Positions 51,155 to 59,246 of a DNA stretch of 64,000 nt are shown here, piece by piece. The position numbers and the translations under genes are program-made. Positions within the stretch are counted from its first letter, which is position 1. Each line of letters begins with the position of its first letter. Source of the stretch: an uncultured Collinsella sp. (lineage in GTDB: Bacteria > Actinomycetota > Coriobacteriia > Coriobacteriales > Coriobacteriaceae); the NCBI GenBank assembly GCA_900541725.1, contig UQLB01000008.1, forward strand, positions 1-64,000. Reading direction: 5' to 3'. The notes under the pieces are model-generated. The model saw only the letters and a program-made list of their open reading frames with translations. It was not told the DNA's origin and did no database searches.

Positions 51155-53932
51155 ATGGCACAGGAATTCACTTTTACCGTTAACGGCGTCGAGCGCACGA
51201 CGACGGAGAATAAACCGCTGCTGCGCTACCTGCGCGACGACCTGCATATCCATTCCGCCAAGGATGGCTGCTCCGAAGGCGCTTGCGGCACCTGCACCAT
51301 CCATGTGGACGGTGCGGCCGTCAAGGCGTGCGTACTGACCACCGCTCTTGCCGCCGGTCGCAACATCGTGACCGTCGAGGGCCTGCCCGAGGACGTGCGC
51401 GAGGCCTTTGTGTACGCCTTTGGTGCCGTGGGCGCCGTGCAGTGCGGTTTTTGCATCCCCGGCATGGTCATGGCGGGCGCGGCGCTCATCGCTGAGGACC
51501 CCGAGCCCACCGAGGAGCAGATCAAGTACGCCATTCGCGGTAACGTCTGCCGCTGCACCGGCTACAAGAAGATCATCGAGGGCATTTCGCTGGCAGCTGC
51601 GGTGCTCCGCGGCGAAAAGCAGATCGACGAGGACCTGGAGCGCGGCGACGACTACGGTGTGGGCAAGCGCGCCTTCCGCATCGACGTGCGCAAGAAGGTG
51701 CTCGGCGAGGGCAAGTATCCCGACGACATCGACGAGCTCGATCAGCCGGGCCTGACCTATGCTAGCGCCGTGCGCTCCAAGTATCCGCGCGCCCGCGTGC
51801 TCTCCATTGATACCTCCAAGGCCGAGGCCCTGCCCGGTGTGGTGGGCATCCTGCGCGCCGAGGACGTGCCGGTCAACCAGGTCGGCCACCTTATCCAGGA
51901 CTGGGACGTCATGATCGCCCAGGGCGATATCACCCGCTGCGTGGGTGACGCCATCGTGCTGGTGGTCGCCGAGGACGAGGCGACGCTCGAGAAGGCTAAG
52001 AAGCTCGTAAAGATTGATTACGAGCCGCTGGAGCCCGTGCGCAACATTGTCGAGGCTAGGGCTGCCGACGCCCCGCGCCTGCATGACAGTTTCTTTGCCT
52101 TCGGCAACACGGTGGAACTCAAGGACAACGTGTGCCAGAGCCGTCACGTGACGCGCGGCGACGCCGCCAAGGCGCTAGCGGAGAGCGCGTTCACCGTGAC
52201 GCAGCGCTTTACCACGCCCTTTACCGAGCATGCCTTCTTGGAGCCCGAGTGCGCCGTCGCCTTCCCGTACAAGAACGGCGTCAAGGTGCAGTCGACCGAC
52301 CAGGGTGCCTACGATACGCGCAAAGAGTGCGCCCACATGTTTGGCTGGGACAACGAGCCCGAGCGTGTGGTTGTCGAGACCATGCTTGTGGGCGGCGGTT
52401 TTGGCGGCAAGGAGGACGTTTCGATCCAGCACCTGGCCGCGCTTGCTGCCTATAAGCTCCAGCGTCCTGTGAAGTGCAAGCTCACGCGTGCCGAGTCGCT
52501 CGCGTTCCATCCCAAGCGCCACGCCATGGACGGCACCTTTACGCTGGGCTGCGACGCCGAGGGCAACTTTACCGGTCTGGACTGCGAGATCAACTTTGAC
52601 ACCGGCGCCTACGCGTCGCTGTGCGGCCCGGTGCTCGAGCGCGCCTGCACGCATGCCGTCGGCCCCTACAAGTACCAGAACACCGACATTCGCGGTTTTG
52701 GCTACTACACCAACAACCCGCCCGCCGGCGCGTACCGAGGCTTTGGCGTTTGCCAGTCCGAGTTTGCGCTCGAGAGCCTGATCGACCTGCTGGCAGAGAA
52801 GGTCGGCCTGGATCCGTGGGAGATTCGTTACCGAAACGCCATCGAGCCGGGCGAGGTTTTGCCCAACGGCCAGATTGCCGACTGCTCCACGGCGCTGAAG
52901 GAGACGCTGCTCGAGGTCAAGGATGCCTACTATGCGCATCCCGGACACGCCGGTATCGCCTGCGCCATGAAGAACGCCGGCGTGGGCGTTGGCCTGCCCG
53001 ATGCCGGCCGCTGCAAGATTCGCATCGAGGACGGCGTGGCCGTGGTCTATGCCGCCACGTCCGACATCGGCCAGGGTTGCAACACGGTCTTTTTGCAGGA
53101 CGTTGCCGAGGCATGCGGCCTGCCGCTTCGCTGCATCGCCAATGGCGAGTGCTCTACCGAGAACGCTCCCGACTCCGGCACCACGTCTGGCTCGCGTCAG
53201 ACGGTCGTGACCGGCGAGGCCGTGCGCGGTGCCGCCTTCCTGCTGCGCGATGCCATGCTTGACATCGAGGCCGGCAAGTCTGCGCCCGCCGCTCCCGTGA
53301 ATGCGCATGGCGACGGCGTCAAGATTGAGTACGACGACGGTCGCGCCTATCAGCTGCGCACGCAGGAGCTCGTCGCCGGCCAGGGCATGCATCCTCAGGA
53401 TCCCGCGACCGCCATCAAGGCGCTCGAGGGATGCGAGTTTGGCTACGTGTATCTGGAGCCGACCGACAAGCTGGGTGCGGATGTTCCCAACCCCAAGAGC
53501 CACATCTGCTACGGTTTTGCCACGCATGTGGTCATTCTGGATGATGACGGCCGCGTGAGCGAGGTCTATGCCGCGCACGATTCCGGCAAGGTGGTCAACC
53601 CCATCTCCATCCAGGGTCAGATCGAAGGCGGCGTGCTCATGGGTATGGGCTATGCGCTTACCGAGGACTGGCCGCTCAAGGACTGCGTGCCCCAGGCAAG
53701 GTACGGTACGCTCGGGCTGTTCCGTGCGCCCGAGATCCCGAATATCCACGCCATCTACGTGGAGAAGGACGAGCTGTTGCCCGTGGCATACGGCGGCAAG
53801 GGCATCGGCGAGATCGCAACGATCCCCACGGCGCCCGCCGTGCAGAACGCCTACCGCGCGTTCGACGGCAAGCTGCGTCCCGATCTGCCCATGGTGGATA
53901 CGCCATACAGCCGCGCCCGTCACCGCGGCTAG
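51155..53932 (+). CDS. xdhD: Selenium-type xanthine dehydrogenase (Fe-S and molybdopterin domains fused)
   Basis: 925 residues. The N-terminal part holds two [2Fe-2S] sites: CSEGACGTC...C (residues about 38-60) and GFCIPGMV...NVCRCTGY (about 100-135). From about 170 the molybdopterin domains follow, including GGGFGGKED, GAYRGFGVCQSEFALE and the C-terminal GGKGIGEI. No FAD domain is fused or encoded nearby, as in the selenium-dependent XdhD family, so electrons probably leave through the ferredoxin and YgfK. It hydroxylates purines. Symbol by family similarity only. Confidence 0.9.
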   Translation: MAQEFTFTVNGVERTTTENKPLLRYLRDDLHIHSAKDGCSEGACGTCTIHVDGAAVKACVLTTALAAGRNIVTVEGLPEDVREAFVYAFGAVGAVQCGFCIPGMVMAGAALIAEDPEPTEEQIKYAIRGNVCRCTGYKKIIEGISLAAAVLRGEKQIDEDLERGDDYGVGKRAFRIDVRKKVLGEGKYPDDIDELDQPGLTYASAVRSKYPRARVLSIDTSKAEALPGVVGILRAEDVPVNQVGHLIQDWDVMIAQGDITRCVGDAIVLVVAEDEATLEKAKKLVKIDYEPLEPVRNIVEARAADAPRLHDSFFAFGNTVELKDNVCQSRHVTRGDAAKALAESAFTVTQRFTTPFTEHAFLEPECAVAFPYKNGVKVQSTDQGAYDTRKECAHMFGWDNEPERVVVETMLVGGGFGGKEDVSIQHLAALAAYKLQRPVKCKLTRAESLAFHPKRHAMDGTFTLGCDAEGNFTGLDCEINFDTGAYASLCGPVLERACTHAVGPYKYQNTDIRGFGYYTNNPPAGAYRGFGVCQSEFALESLIDLLAEKVGLDPWEIRYRNAIEPGEVLPNGQIADCSTALKETLLEVKDAYYAHPGHAGIACAMKNAGVGVGLPDAGRCKIRIEDGVAVVYAATSDIGQGCNTVFLQDVAEACGLPLRCIANGECSTENAPDSGTTSGSRQTVVTGEAVRGAAFLLRDAMLDIEAGKSAPAAPVNAHGDGVKIEYDDGRAYQLRTQELVAGQGMHPQDPATAIKALEGCEFGYVYLEPTDKLGADVPNPKSHICYGFATHVVILDDDGRVSEVYAAHDSGKVVNPISIQGQIEGGVLMGMGYALTEDWPLKDCVPQARYGTLGLFRAPEIPNIHAIYVEKDELLPVAYGGKGIGEIATIPTAPAVQNAYRAFDGKLRPDLPMVDTPYSRARHRG

Positions 53933-54001
53933 GGTAGGGCGCGGACAGCCATTGTTGACGGGCTGTTCGCGCTCAACATCAACTGTATATGCTGCGCCTT
54001 T

Positions 54002-54035
54002 GGCCCCGGCTCCATCGCGAGCCGGGGCCTTTTGT
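54002..54035 (+). terminator. Terminator after xdh
   Basis: GGCCCCGGCT pairs with AGCCGGGGCC around a short loop, then TTTTG. Confidence 0.9.
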
Positions 54036-54053
54036 TTGGAACGCCTCCGCATA

Positions 54054-54177
54054 CGGAAACTGCGTCCCGGATTTGGCGCTCAGAACGGGACACGCTTTCC
54101 GGATGGCATGTTTGGCGGAAACTACGGCCCAGTTTTTGGCTCCAGAACGGGATACATTTTCCGGAACGGTCCACGTG
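54054..54177. repeat. Two direct 62-bp repeats, each a degenerate hairpin
   Basis: Units starting at 54054 and 54116 share CGGAAACT, CAGAACGGGA and TTTCCGGA in the same order, with exact 62-base spacing. Within unit 1, CGGAAA and GTCCCG pair with CGGGAC and TTTCCG. They precede the palindrome and the first ATPase gene. Confidence 0.65.
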
Positions 54178-54216
54178 CGGCGGTGTATCGCCCCTTTTCG
54201 TGCGCCGCTTGTCGAA

Positions 54217-54272
54217 TTACGTTATAGCTAGCTATATTATAGGAAGGTATAATATAGCTAGCTATAACGTAA
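54217..54272. promoter_or_regulatory. Perfect 25-bp palindrome immediately before an ATPase gene
   Basis: 54217-54241 and 54248-54272 are exact reverse complements separated by GGAAGG. Each arm contains TATAGCTAGCTATA, itself a 14-base palindrome. The element ends 15 bases before the ATG at 54288, so it covers the promoter or the ribosome-binding region. It is very AT-rich against its surroundings. Confidence 0.85.
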
Positions 54273-54287
54273 GGGAAGGATGGCCCT

Positions 54288-55679
54288 ATGTTTATCGGAA
54301 GAACAGCGGAAATGTCCGAGCTCAATCGACTGTATGGCACGGGCTCCTTTGAGATGCCTGTGATTTACGGCCGCCGTCGCGTGGGCAAAACGCGTCTTAT
54401 CACGGAGTTCATCCAAGGCAAGAAGGCTATTTACTTTCAAGCTCGTCGTACCAATGCAGTGGCAAACCTGCACGGCTTTAGCCAGGCGATACTTGCGGGT
54501 TCGGTTGGTGCTGCAGGTGTGTCGTTTCGTAGCTTTGACGAGGCATTCGATGCGTTGGCCACCATGGCTCGCACGGAACGTTTGATTGTTGTGATTGACG
54601 AGTATCCCTATCTCGCCCAATCGAATCCCGAGATCAGCTCGTTGCTGCAAGACAAGATCGATCACTTGTACAAAGAGACCAAGCTCATGCTTATCCTGTG
54701 CGGCTCGTCTCTTTCGTTTATGGAGGAACAGGTGTTGGGCTACGAGAGCCCACTATACGGTAGGCGTACGGCCCAGTTTAAGATCATGCCGCTCGATTTT
54801 ACGACGACCCTCGGGTTGTGGCAGAGCATGGGTCGCGAAGACGCTGCAGTTTGCTATGGCATGACGGGTGGCATTCCTGCATATATCGAGAAAGTCGATC
54901 CTGCCGCACCGCTCAAGGACAACATCAAACGTCTATTTCTTACTCCTACGGGCTATCTCTTTGAGGAGCCGAGTAACCTGCTGTTGCAAGAGTGCCGCAA
55001 TCCCGAGCAATATGATGCGATCGTGCAAGCAATTGCTCAGGGGCGCTCGAGGATCTCGGAGATTGCGAGCTCTACGGGAATCCCTGCGAGCAACGTAAAG
55101 AGCTATGTGGATAAGCTGGCGTCGCTTGGGATTGTCGAGCGCGAGCTGCCCCTAAACGAGACGAGCAATAAGCGAGCCGTGTATCTGCTGAGCGACCAGA
55201 TGTTTAGGTTCTGGTACAAGTTTGTGCCGCAGAACATTGGGCTGATTCAAAACGATATGGCCGAGATGGCGTATAAGCGCATTGAGCCGCACGTATCGGA
55301 TTACATGGGTACGGTCTTTGAGCTTATATGCAGGCAATACGTGTACGAACTCGCGCGCGCGGGCCAGCTCGATGTGGTTCCGGCGAGCGTCGGGCGCTGG
55401 TGGGGGACGGACAATCGCACACATACGCAGGAAGAAATCGACTTGATTGTTGACGATGGCGAGGGCGCTGCGCTGTTTGCGGAGTGCAAATGGCGCAATG
55501 AACCGGTTGGCGAGGATGTGCTGCAAAAGCTCGTGCACCGAAGCGAGCTCTTTAGACGGCAGCAAAAAAGCTATGCGATCTTCTCGAAGCGAGGCTTTAC
55601 GCAAGGATGTCAGGATGCTGCGGCGAGCAGGGGAGATACCAAGCTGATTTCGTTTGCCGAGATGTGCGAGCGGAGATAA
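54288..55679 (+). CDS. AAA-type ATPase with C-terminal nuclease-like domain (archaeal ATPase/DUF234 type)
   Basis: 463 residues. Walker A is GRRRVGKT (28-35), Walker B is RLIVVIDEYPYL (about 98-109), and the sensor strand is LMLILCGSS. A winged-helix segment (about 245-300) follows. The C-terminal part has EEIDLIVDDGEG...ECKW, the D-ExK core of a PD-(D/E)xK-like fold. This matches the archaeal ATPase plus DUF234 arrangement, whose function is unknown. The AT-richer start and the palindrome before it suggest later acquisition. It is followed 185 bases on by a second, unlike ATPase. Confidence 0.88.
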   Translation: MFIGRTAEMSELNRLYGTGSFEMPVIYGRRRVGKTRLITEFIQGKKAIYFQARRTNAVANLHGFSQAILAGSVGAAGVSFRSFDEAFDALATMARTERLIVVIDEYPYLAQSNPEISSLLQDKIDHLYKETKLMLILCGSSLSFMEEQVLGYESPLYGRRTAQFKIMPLDFTTTLGLWQSMGREDAAVCYGMTGGIPAYIEKVDPAAPLKDNIKRLFLTPTGYLFEEPSNLLLQECRNPEQYDAIVQAIAQGRSRISEIASSTGIPASNVKSYVDKLASLGIVERELPLNETSNKRAVYLLSDQMFRFWYKFVPQNIGLIQNDMAEMAYKRIEPHVSDYMGTVFELICRQYVYELARAGQLDVVPASVGRWWGTDNRTHTQEEIDLIVDDGEGAALFAECKWRNEPVGEDVLQKLVHRSELFRRQQKSYAIFSKRGFTQGCQDAAASRGDTKLISFAEMCERR

Positions 55680-55730
55680 CCAAGCGCGCTCTGATTTGAT
55701 GCTCGGAATGGGTCGCGCTAAGGATGCCAA

Positions 55731-55845
55731 GCGTAAAACCTTCAATGAAAATGGCGTAAAAACTACATCTGTCATGGCGTAAAAACTACATTGAAAGTAG
55801 CGTAAAATCAGCATTGAGAATGGCGTAATTTCGCATATCGCATGA
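55731..55845. repeat. Iteron-like array: five direct repeats, exact 23-bp period
   Basis: GCGTAAAA-type units begin at 55731, 55754, 55777, 55800 and 55823. The second and third are identical over GCGTAAAAACTACAT; the last is the most diverged (GCGTAATTTCGCATA). The array ends 19 bases before the ATG of the next ATPase gene. Confidence 0.88.
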
Positions 55846-55864
55846 TAGAGAGGGACGGCCGTCT

Positions 55865-57160
55865 ATGGATGCACCAAAGAGATTGACCCAAAAGGGATAT
55901 AGGCCCCGGCTCATAGAGGAGCGCCTCGACACCCTTATGCGGGCGTTTGGCTGTGTGGAGATCAACGGCCCCAAATGGTGCGGCAAGACCTGGACGGCGC
56001 TCTCTCGCTCGGCGAGCGTCTCCAGGCTCGATGAGCCTGCGCAGCGTGCGGCGGCAGAGGTCGACCCAAGCCTGGCGCTCATCGGCGATGCGCCACACCT
56101 GGTCGATGAATGGCAGGAGGTGCCCGAGGTTTGGGATGCCGCCCGGCGTTTCGTGGACGCGAGCGGCAACGAACGGGGGACACTTTTGCTCACGGGCTCG
56201 ACCGCGCTCAAAAGCGAGGAGCGCAGCCATGTTCGTCATTCCGGCACGGGTAGGATCGCCCGTCTGTCAATGCGCCCCATGGCCCTGTGTGAGTCGGGCG
56301 ACGGCGAGCCGCTCGTGTCACTGGCAAGCCTCTTTAAGGGCGAGGATTTTGCCCCTCAGCGTCGCGAGAGCACGGTGGATGACGTCGCCCGCTGGTGCTG
56401 CAGGGGCGGTTGGCCTGCAAATCTTGGGCTTTCGGAAGATCTTGCGCGAGAGACGGCAAGCCAGTACGTGCACTCGGTGCTCGACGTCAACGTGCTGGAC
56501 GAGGGCATGTCGCCCGAGCTTGCACACGGCCTTTTGCGAGCTCTTGCCATGAACGAGAGCCAGGCTGTCACGTACAAGACGCTCGTAAAGGACGCCTCGT
56601 ACGGTGAGGCGGGCCCCGACGAGAGGACCATCGCTGCGTACTTGGACCTCTTCAACAGGCTCAAGCTGACCGAGGACCTGTGCGGATGGGAGCCGCCCAT
56701 GCGCTCGAAGGCCCGCGTTCGCGTGCGCCCCAAGCGCTACTTCTGTGACCCGTCACTTGCGGCGGCGTTGCTGGGGGCTACCCCTGAGCGGCTGCTTGGC
56801 GATATGCAAACGCTGGGGATGCTCTTTGAGAATCTCGTCCTGCGCGACGTGCGCGTGTTCCTTTCCACCTACGGCGGTGTCGACAACAGTGTCCATTATT
56901 TCCGAGATGAGAAGGGTCTTGAGGTCGATCTGATCGTTGAGCACGACGGGCGCTGGGGAGCCATCGAGGTCAAGCTGAGTGATGCGAAAGCAGACGATGG
57001 AGCGAGAAATCTCAAGGCGCTGGAGAGGAAAGTGCTCTCCAATCCTGCCGCCCAGAATGCCACGCCGGCGTTTTTGGCGGTCGTGGTTGGAAAGGGGAGC
57101 ATTGCCTACACACGCGACGACGGCGTGGCGGTGATTCCCATGGCGGCACTTGGGGCGTAG
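55865..57160 (+). CDS. AAA_14/DUF4143 family ATPase
   Basis: 431 residues. Walker A is GPKWCGKT (35-42). Walker B appears as PHLVDEWQEVPEVWD (about 76-90), and the sensor as TLLLTGST. The second half is DUF4143-like, ending in GLEVDLIVEHDGRWGAIEVKL, another D-ExK nuclease-like core. The family is widespread in gut anaerobes and archaea, with no proven role. The ribosome binding site is weak. The gene is in the same direction as the first ATPase, but the two proteins are not similar in their linkers, so this is not a recent duplication. Confidence 0.9.
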   Translation: MDAPKRLTQKGYRPRLIEERLDTLMRAFGCVEINGPKWCGKTWTALSRSASVSRLDEPAQRAAAEVDPSLALIGDAPHLVDEWQEVPEVWDAARRFVDASGNERGTLLLTGSTALKSEERSHVRHSGTGRIARLSMRPMALCESGDGEPLVSLASLFKGEDFAPQRRESTVDDVARWCCRGGWPANLGLSEDLARETASQYVHSVLDVNVLDEGMSPELAHGLLRALAMNESQAVTYKTLVKDASYGEAGPDERTIAAYLDLFNRLKLTEDLCGWEPPMRSKARVRVRPKRYFCDPSLAAALLGATPERLLGDMQTLGMLFENLVLRDVRVFLSTYGGVDNSVHYFRDEKGLEVDLIVEHDGRWGAIEVKLSDAKADDGARNLKALERKVLSNPAAQNATPAFLAVVVGKGSIAYTRDDGVAVIPMAALGA

Positions 57161-57187
57161 TGGTTTTGCGGGGCGTCGGGCTTCCTT

Positions 57188-57211
57188 TACCGAAAATCCA
57201 TTTGGTAAACC
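57188..57211. other. Inverted repeat after the second ATPase gene
   Basis: TTTACC and GGTAAA with adjoining A/T bases form a hairpin without a clear T tract, 27 bases after the stop codon. The rest of 57212-57300 shows nothing definite. Confidence 0.4.
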
Positions 57212-57287
57212 AGATGCTCGCGGATAGAATAAAGTTGACGGCAGCCCAAGGGTGATAGCTGGGCAGCGCCGTTGCTTGGTCAAGAGG

Positions 57288-57431
57288 TCAGTGCCTTAAT
57301 GGCAGCGACTTGTTATGCTTCGAATGCTGCTTGAGTGCCTCGGAAAGTTCGATAAGCGCCGTGAAGAGCGAGACCAAAGCAACCAAGAGCTCTACGAGCT
57401 CTGATGGGCCCGGGATGACCGCTGATTCAAG
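57288..57431 (-). other. Possible small hydrophobic peptide opposite a terminated transcript
   Basis: The reverse strand is open for 47 codons and encodes LLVALVSLFTALIELSEALK followed by a basic tail. A TTG inside would give a 32-residue membrane peptide, resembling type I toxins; there is no ATG or GTG and no good ribosome binding site. The forward strand has a strong terminator directly beside it. Confidence 0.3.
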
Positions 57432-57453
57432 TCACCGGGCCTAAATCTTTTTC
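57407..57453 (+). terminator. Terminator in the 57.4-kb intergenic stretch
   Basis: GGCCCGGGATGAC pairs with GTCACCGGGCC (one bulge region), followed by TAAATCTTTTT. No gene directly before it is convincing, so it may end a small RNA. Confidence 0.75.
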
Positions 57454-57614
57454 ATGCATTTGAATAGAGCGGGCGATTCTCTTGGGGCCGTCTGCATGGC
57501 GTGCGACCAGCGCATGGTATTGCGCCCCGCTTTCATGTCCGCACGGGCGCCTATCCTTACGGCAATGTAGCCGCCTATGTAGCAAGCGGCAGTTGACGGA
57601 GAAAGGCCCTAACC

Positions 57615-58349
57615 GTGTCAGCTGAAAAGACGCCGTGTATCTCGGCTATCGATACGACGAACTTTGCGCGCCAGATCGTGCTGGACTTTGAGTTTGCGCC
57701 GGTGCCAAAGCAGCGCCAGCGCCGTGGACTGCGCAATGAGATTATCGAGGCCGGTGCCGTCAAGCTCGATTACCACGGCAACGTTATGGGCGAGTTCTCG
57801 CAGTTTGTGCAGACGGAATTTACCGAAGGCGTTGCGTTCCCCGTCCGCGAGCTTACAGGGATATCGGCCGTGGACACCGCGATGGCCGACCCGCTCTACA
57901 TGGTGATCAAAAGGCTCAGCGATTGGATCGGTCGCTACTCCGCCCAGGTGGTTTGCTGGAGCGGGGCGGACCGTCGACAGCTTTTGACCGAGTGCCAGGC
58001 AAAGCACATCGACCTTTCCGCATTTCCTACGGATTGGGCCGATCTGCAGGCGTTTTATACCTCGATCATGGACGTGGGCAGCCACGGGTGCGTCTCTTTG
58101 AGTGACGCGGCAACGTGGTTCGGCATCGAGTTCGACGAGTCGACGGGTCACGCCCACAGCGCCCTTGCCGATGCGCGCGTGACCGCCAAGCTGCTCAAGC
58201 AGGTGATGGACGGGGACTACCGCGTGAGCCCGCGCGCCCAGGAAGTCCGCCAGCGGTGGGGGATGGGCGAGCGAGCTCAGACGCGCCTCTCTAGCAAGTG
58301 CCCCGAGCTGACCGATCTGCTGCTGAGGCTGAAGGCGGAGGGGAGGTAG
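57615..58349 (+). CDS. DEDDh 3'-5' exonuclease family protein
   Basis: 244 residues. The exonuclease motifs are seen in order: VLDFEF (Asp24, Glu26), the VCWSGADRRQL region carrying the second Asp, and HAHSALADARVT with the catalytic His and last Asp. This is the KapD/ERI-1-like layout, and it could trim RNA or DNA ends. Residues 200-244 form a basic tail. It starts with GTG after GAGAAAGG. It belongs to the accessory stretch with the two ATPases, but no operon link is evident. Confidence 0.88.
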   Translation: MSAEKTPCISAIDTTNFARQIVLDFEFAPVPKQRQRRGLRNEIIEAGAVKLDYHGNVMGEFSQFVQTEFTEGVAFPVRELTGISAVDTAMADPLYMVIKRLSDWIGRYSAQVVCWSGADRRQLLTECQAKHIDLSAFPTDWADLQAFYTSIMDVGSHGCVSLSDAATWFGIEFDESTGHAHSALADARVTAKLLKQVMDGDYRVSPRAQEVRQRWGMGERAQTRLSSKCPELTDLLLRLKAEGR

Positions 58350-58459
58350 GCCTTTTGAGAACGCCATTCGGTTTGGCATGGCGGAGCTGTAAGCGCGGCT
58401 CCACCATGCTGTTTGAATCAAAGCGTCAACCAGTATGACGAGCTGCCTGGTCTGTCTGC

Positions 58460-58882
58460 CTACACCATCGCAATCCCGCGCACGGCACTCAGCAGCTCGT
58501 GCTCCCTCTGGCTCCATTGGCGCAGCTCGGCCGCGCGCACGGCGCCGCGGCACAGGTCCAGGAACACCTCGGCTCCCTCGCAGAAGCACTCACGGGCAAA
58601 GGCACCCGAGCCGCTTGCGATGCACGTGCCGTCGGCGAAGAGCTTCCAGCTGGACGGCTCACGAGAGTCATCTCCGAGCAGCTTGATCTGCAGTACGTGC
58701 GGGTTGCCGGCAGCACAGAGCTCTTCCTCGAGCTTCTGTACCGTAAAGCGCATCTGGTGGGAGAGGCTGCTCTTGACCATGGCCGAGGCGTAGCCGTTCG
58801 GCTTGTCCAGAAGATGCATTCGTTTTGGCTTGGTTGCCAGGTTGTGGAAGTTGCGCTCACTGCGCACGGAGAAATTGTCCAT
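58460..58882 (-). CDS. Hypothetical protein
   Basis: 140 residues, no recognised domain, soluble. The start at 58882 is set by AAAGGAG upstream; the open frame extends further but without support. The sequence has a basic N-terminal stretch (TKPKRMHLLDKPNGYASAMV) and two nearby cysteines in ARECFCEG. It may be a small binding protein or a regulator. It is convergent with the exonuclease gene; between the two stops a GCATGGCGGAGC-type hairpin (about 58377-58409) could terminate both. Confidence 0.6.
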   Translation of the reverse strand: MDNFSVRSERNFHNLATKPKRMHLLDKPNGYASAMVKSSLSHQMRFTVQKLEEELCAAGNPHVLQIKLLGDDSREPSSWKLFADGTCIASGSGAFARECFCEGAEVFLDLCRGAVRAAELRQWSQREHELLSAVRGIAMV

Positions 58883-59101
58883 ACGGACTCCTTTCATCGA
58901 TGTTGGCAGGGCCACCGTGCCTCTTGGCCGGTTGGCGTCGGGATCGTGGAGCCAACTCTCTACCCCGACTCTGGATAAAACGTGCCCGCTCCTTGTGGGC
59001 AAGAGGAAGTTTATCAACGCGCGCGGACAGAAATCAAGCGCCGCCTGCGAAATGATGTGCAGACGACGCTTGATTGCGCGGCGATTATTCGGCCAACATC
59101 C

Positions 59102-59178
59102 GGAAAAGTGTCGAAATCGGCCGTAAGAAAGTACGGAAAAGTGTCGAATCTGACGGTCTCAACATCCGGAAAAGTGTA
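59102..59178. repeat. Three direct repeats with exact 33-bp period
   Basis: GGAAAAGTGT begins at 59102, 59135 and 59168. The context is ACATCCGGAAAAGTGTCGAA, intact in the first copy and partly in the others. No ATPase gene is attached to this array. The remaining part of 58883-59246 shows no gene. Confidence 0.8.
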
Positions 59179-59246
59179 ACCGGATGACAAAACAGCACGT
59201 AGAAGCTGGTGTTGCATGTGGACGCTTCAGCCGTCCCTAACCCTCG

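Noticed and set aside
55731..55845. CRISPR array
   Set aside because: Contiguous 23-bp repeats without spacers.
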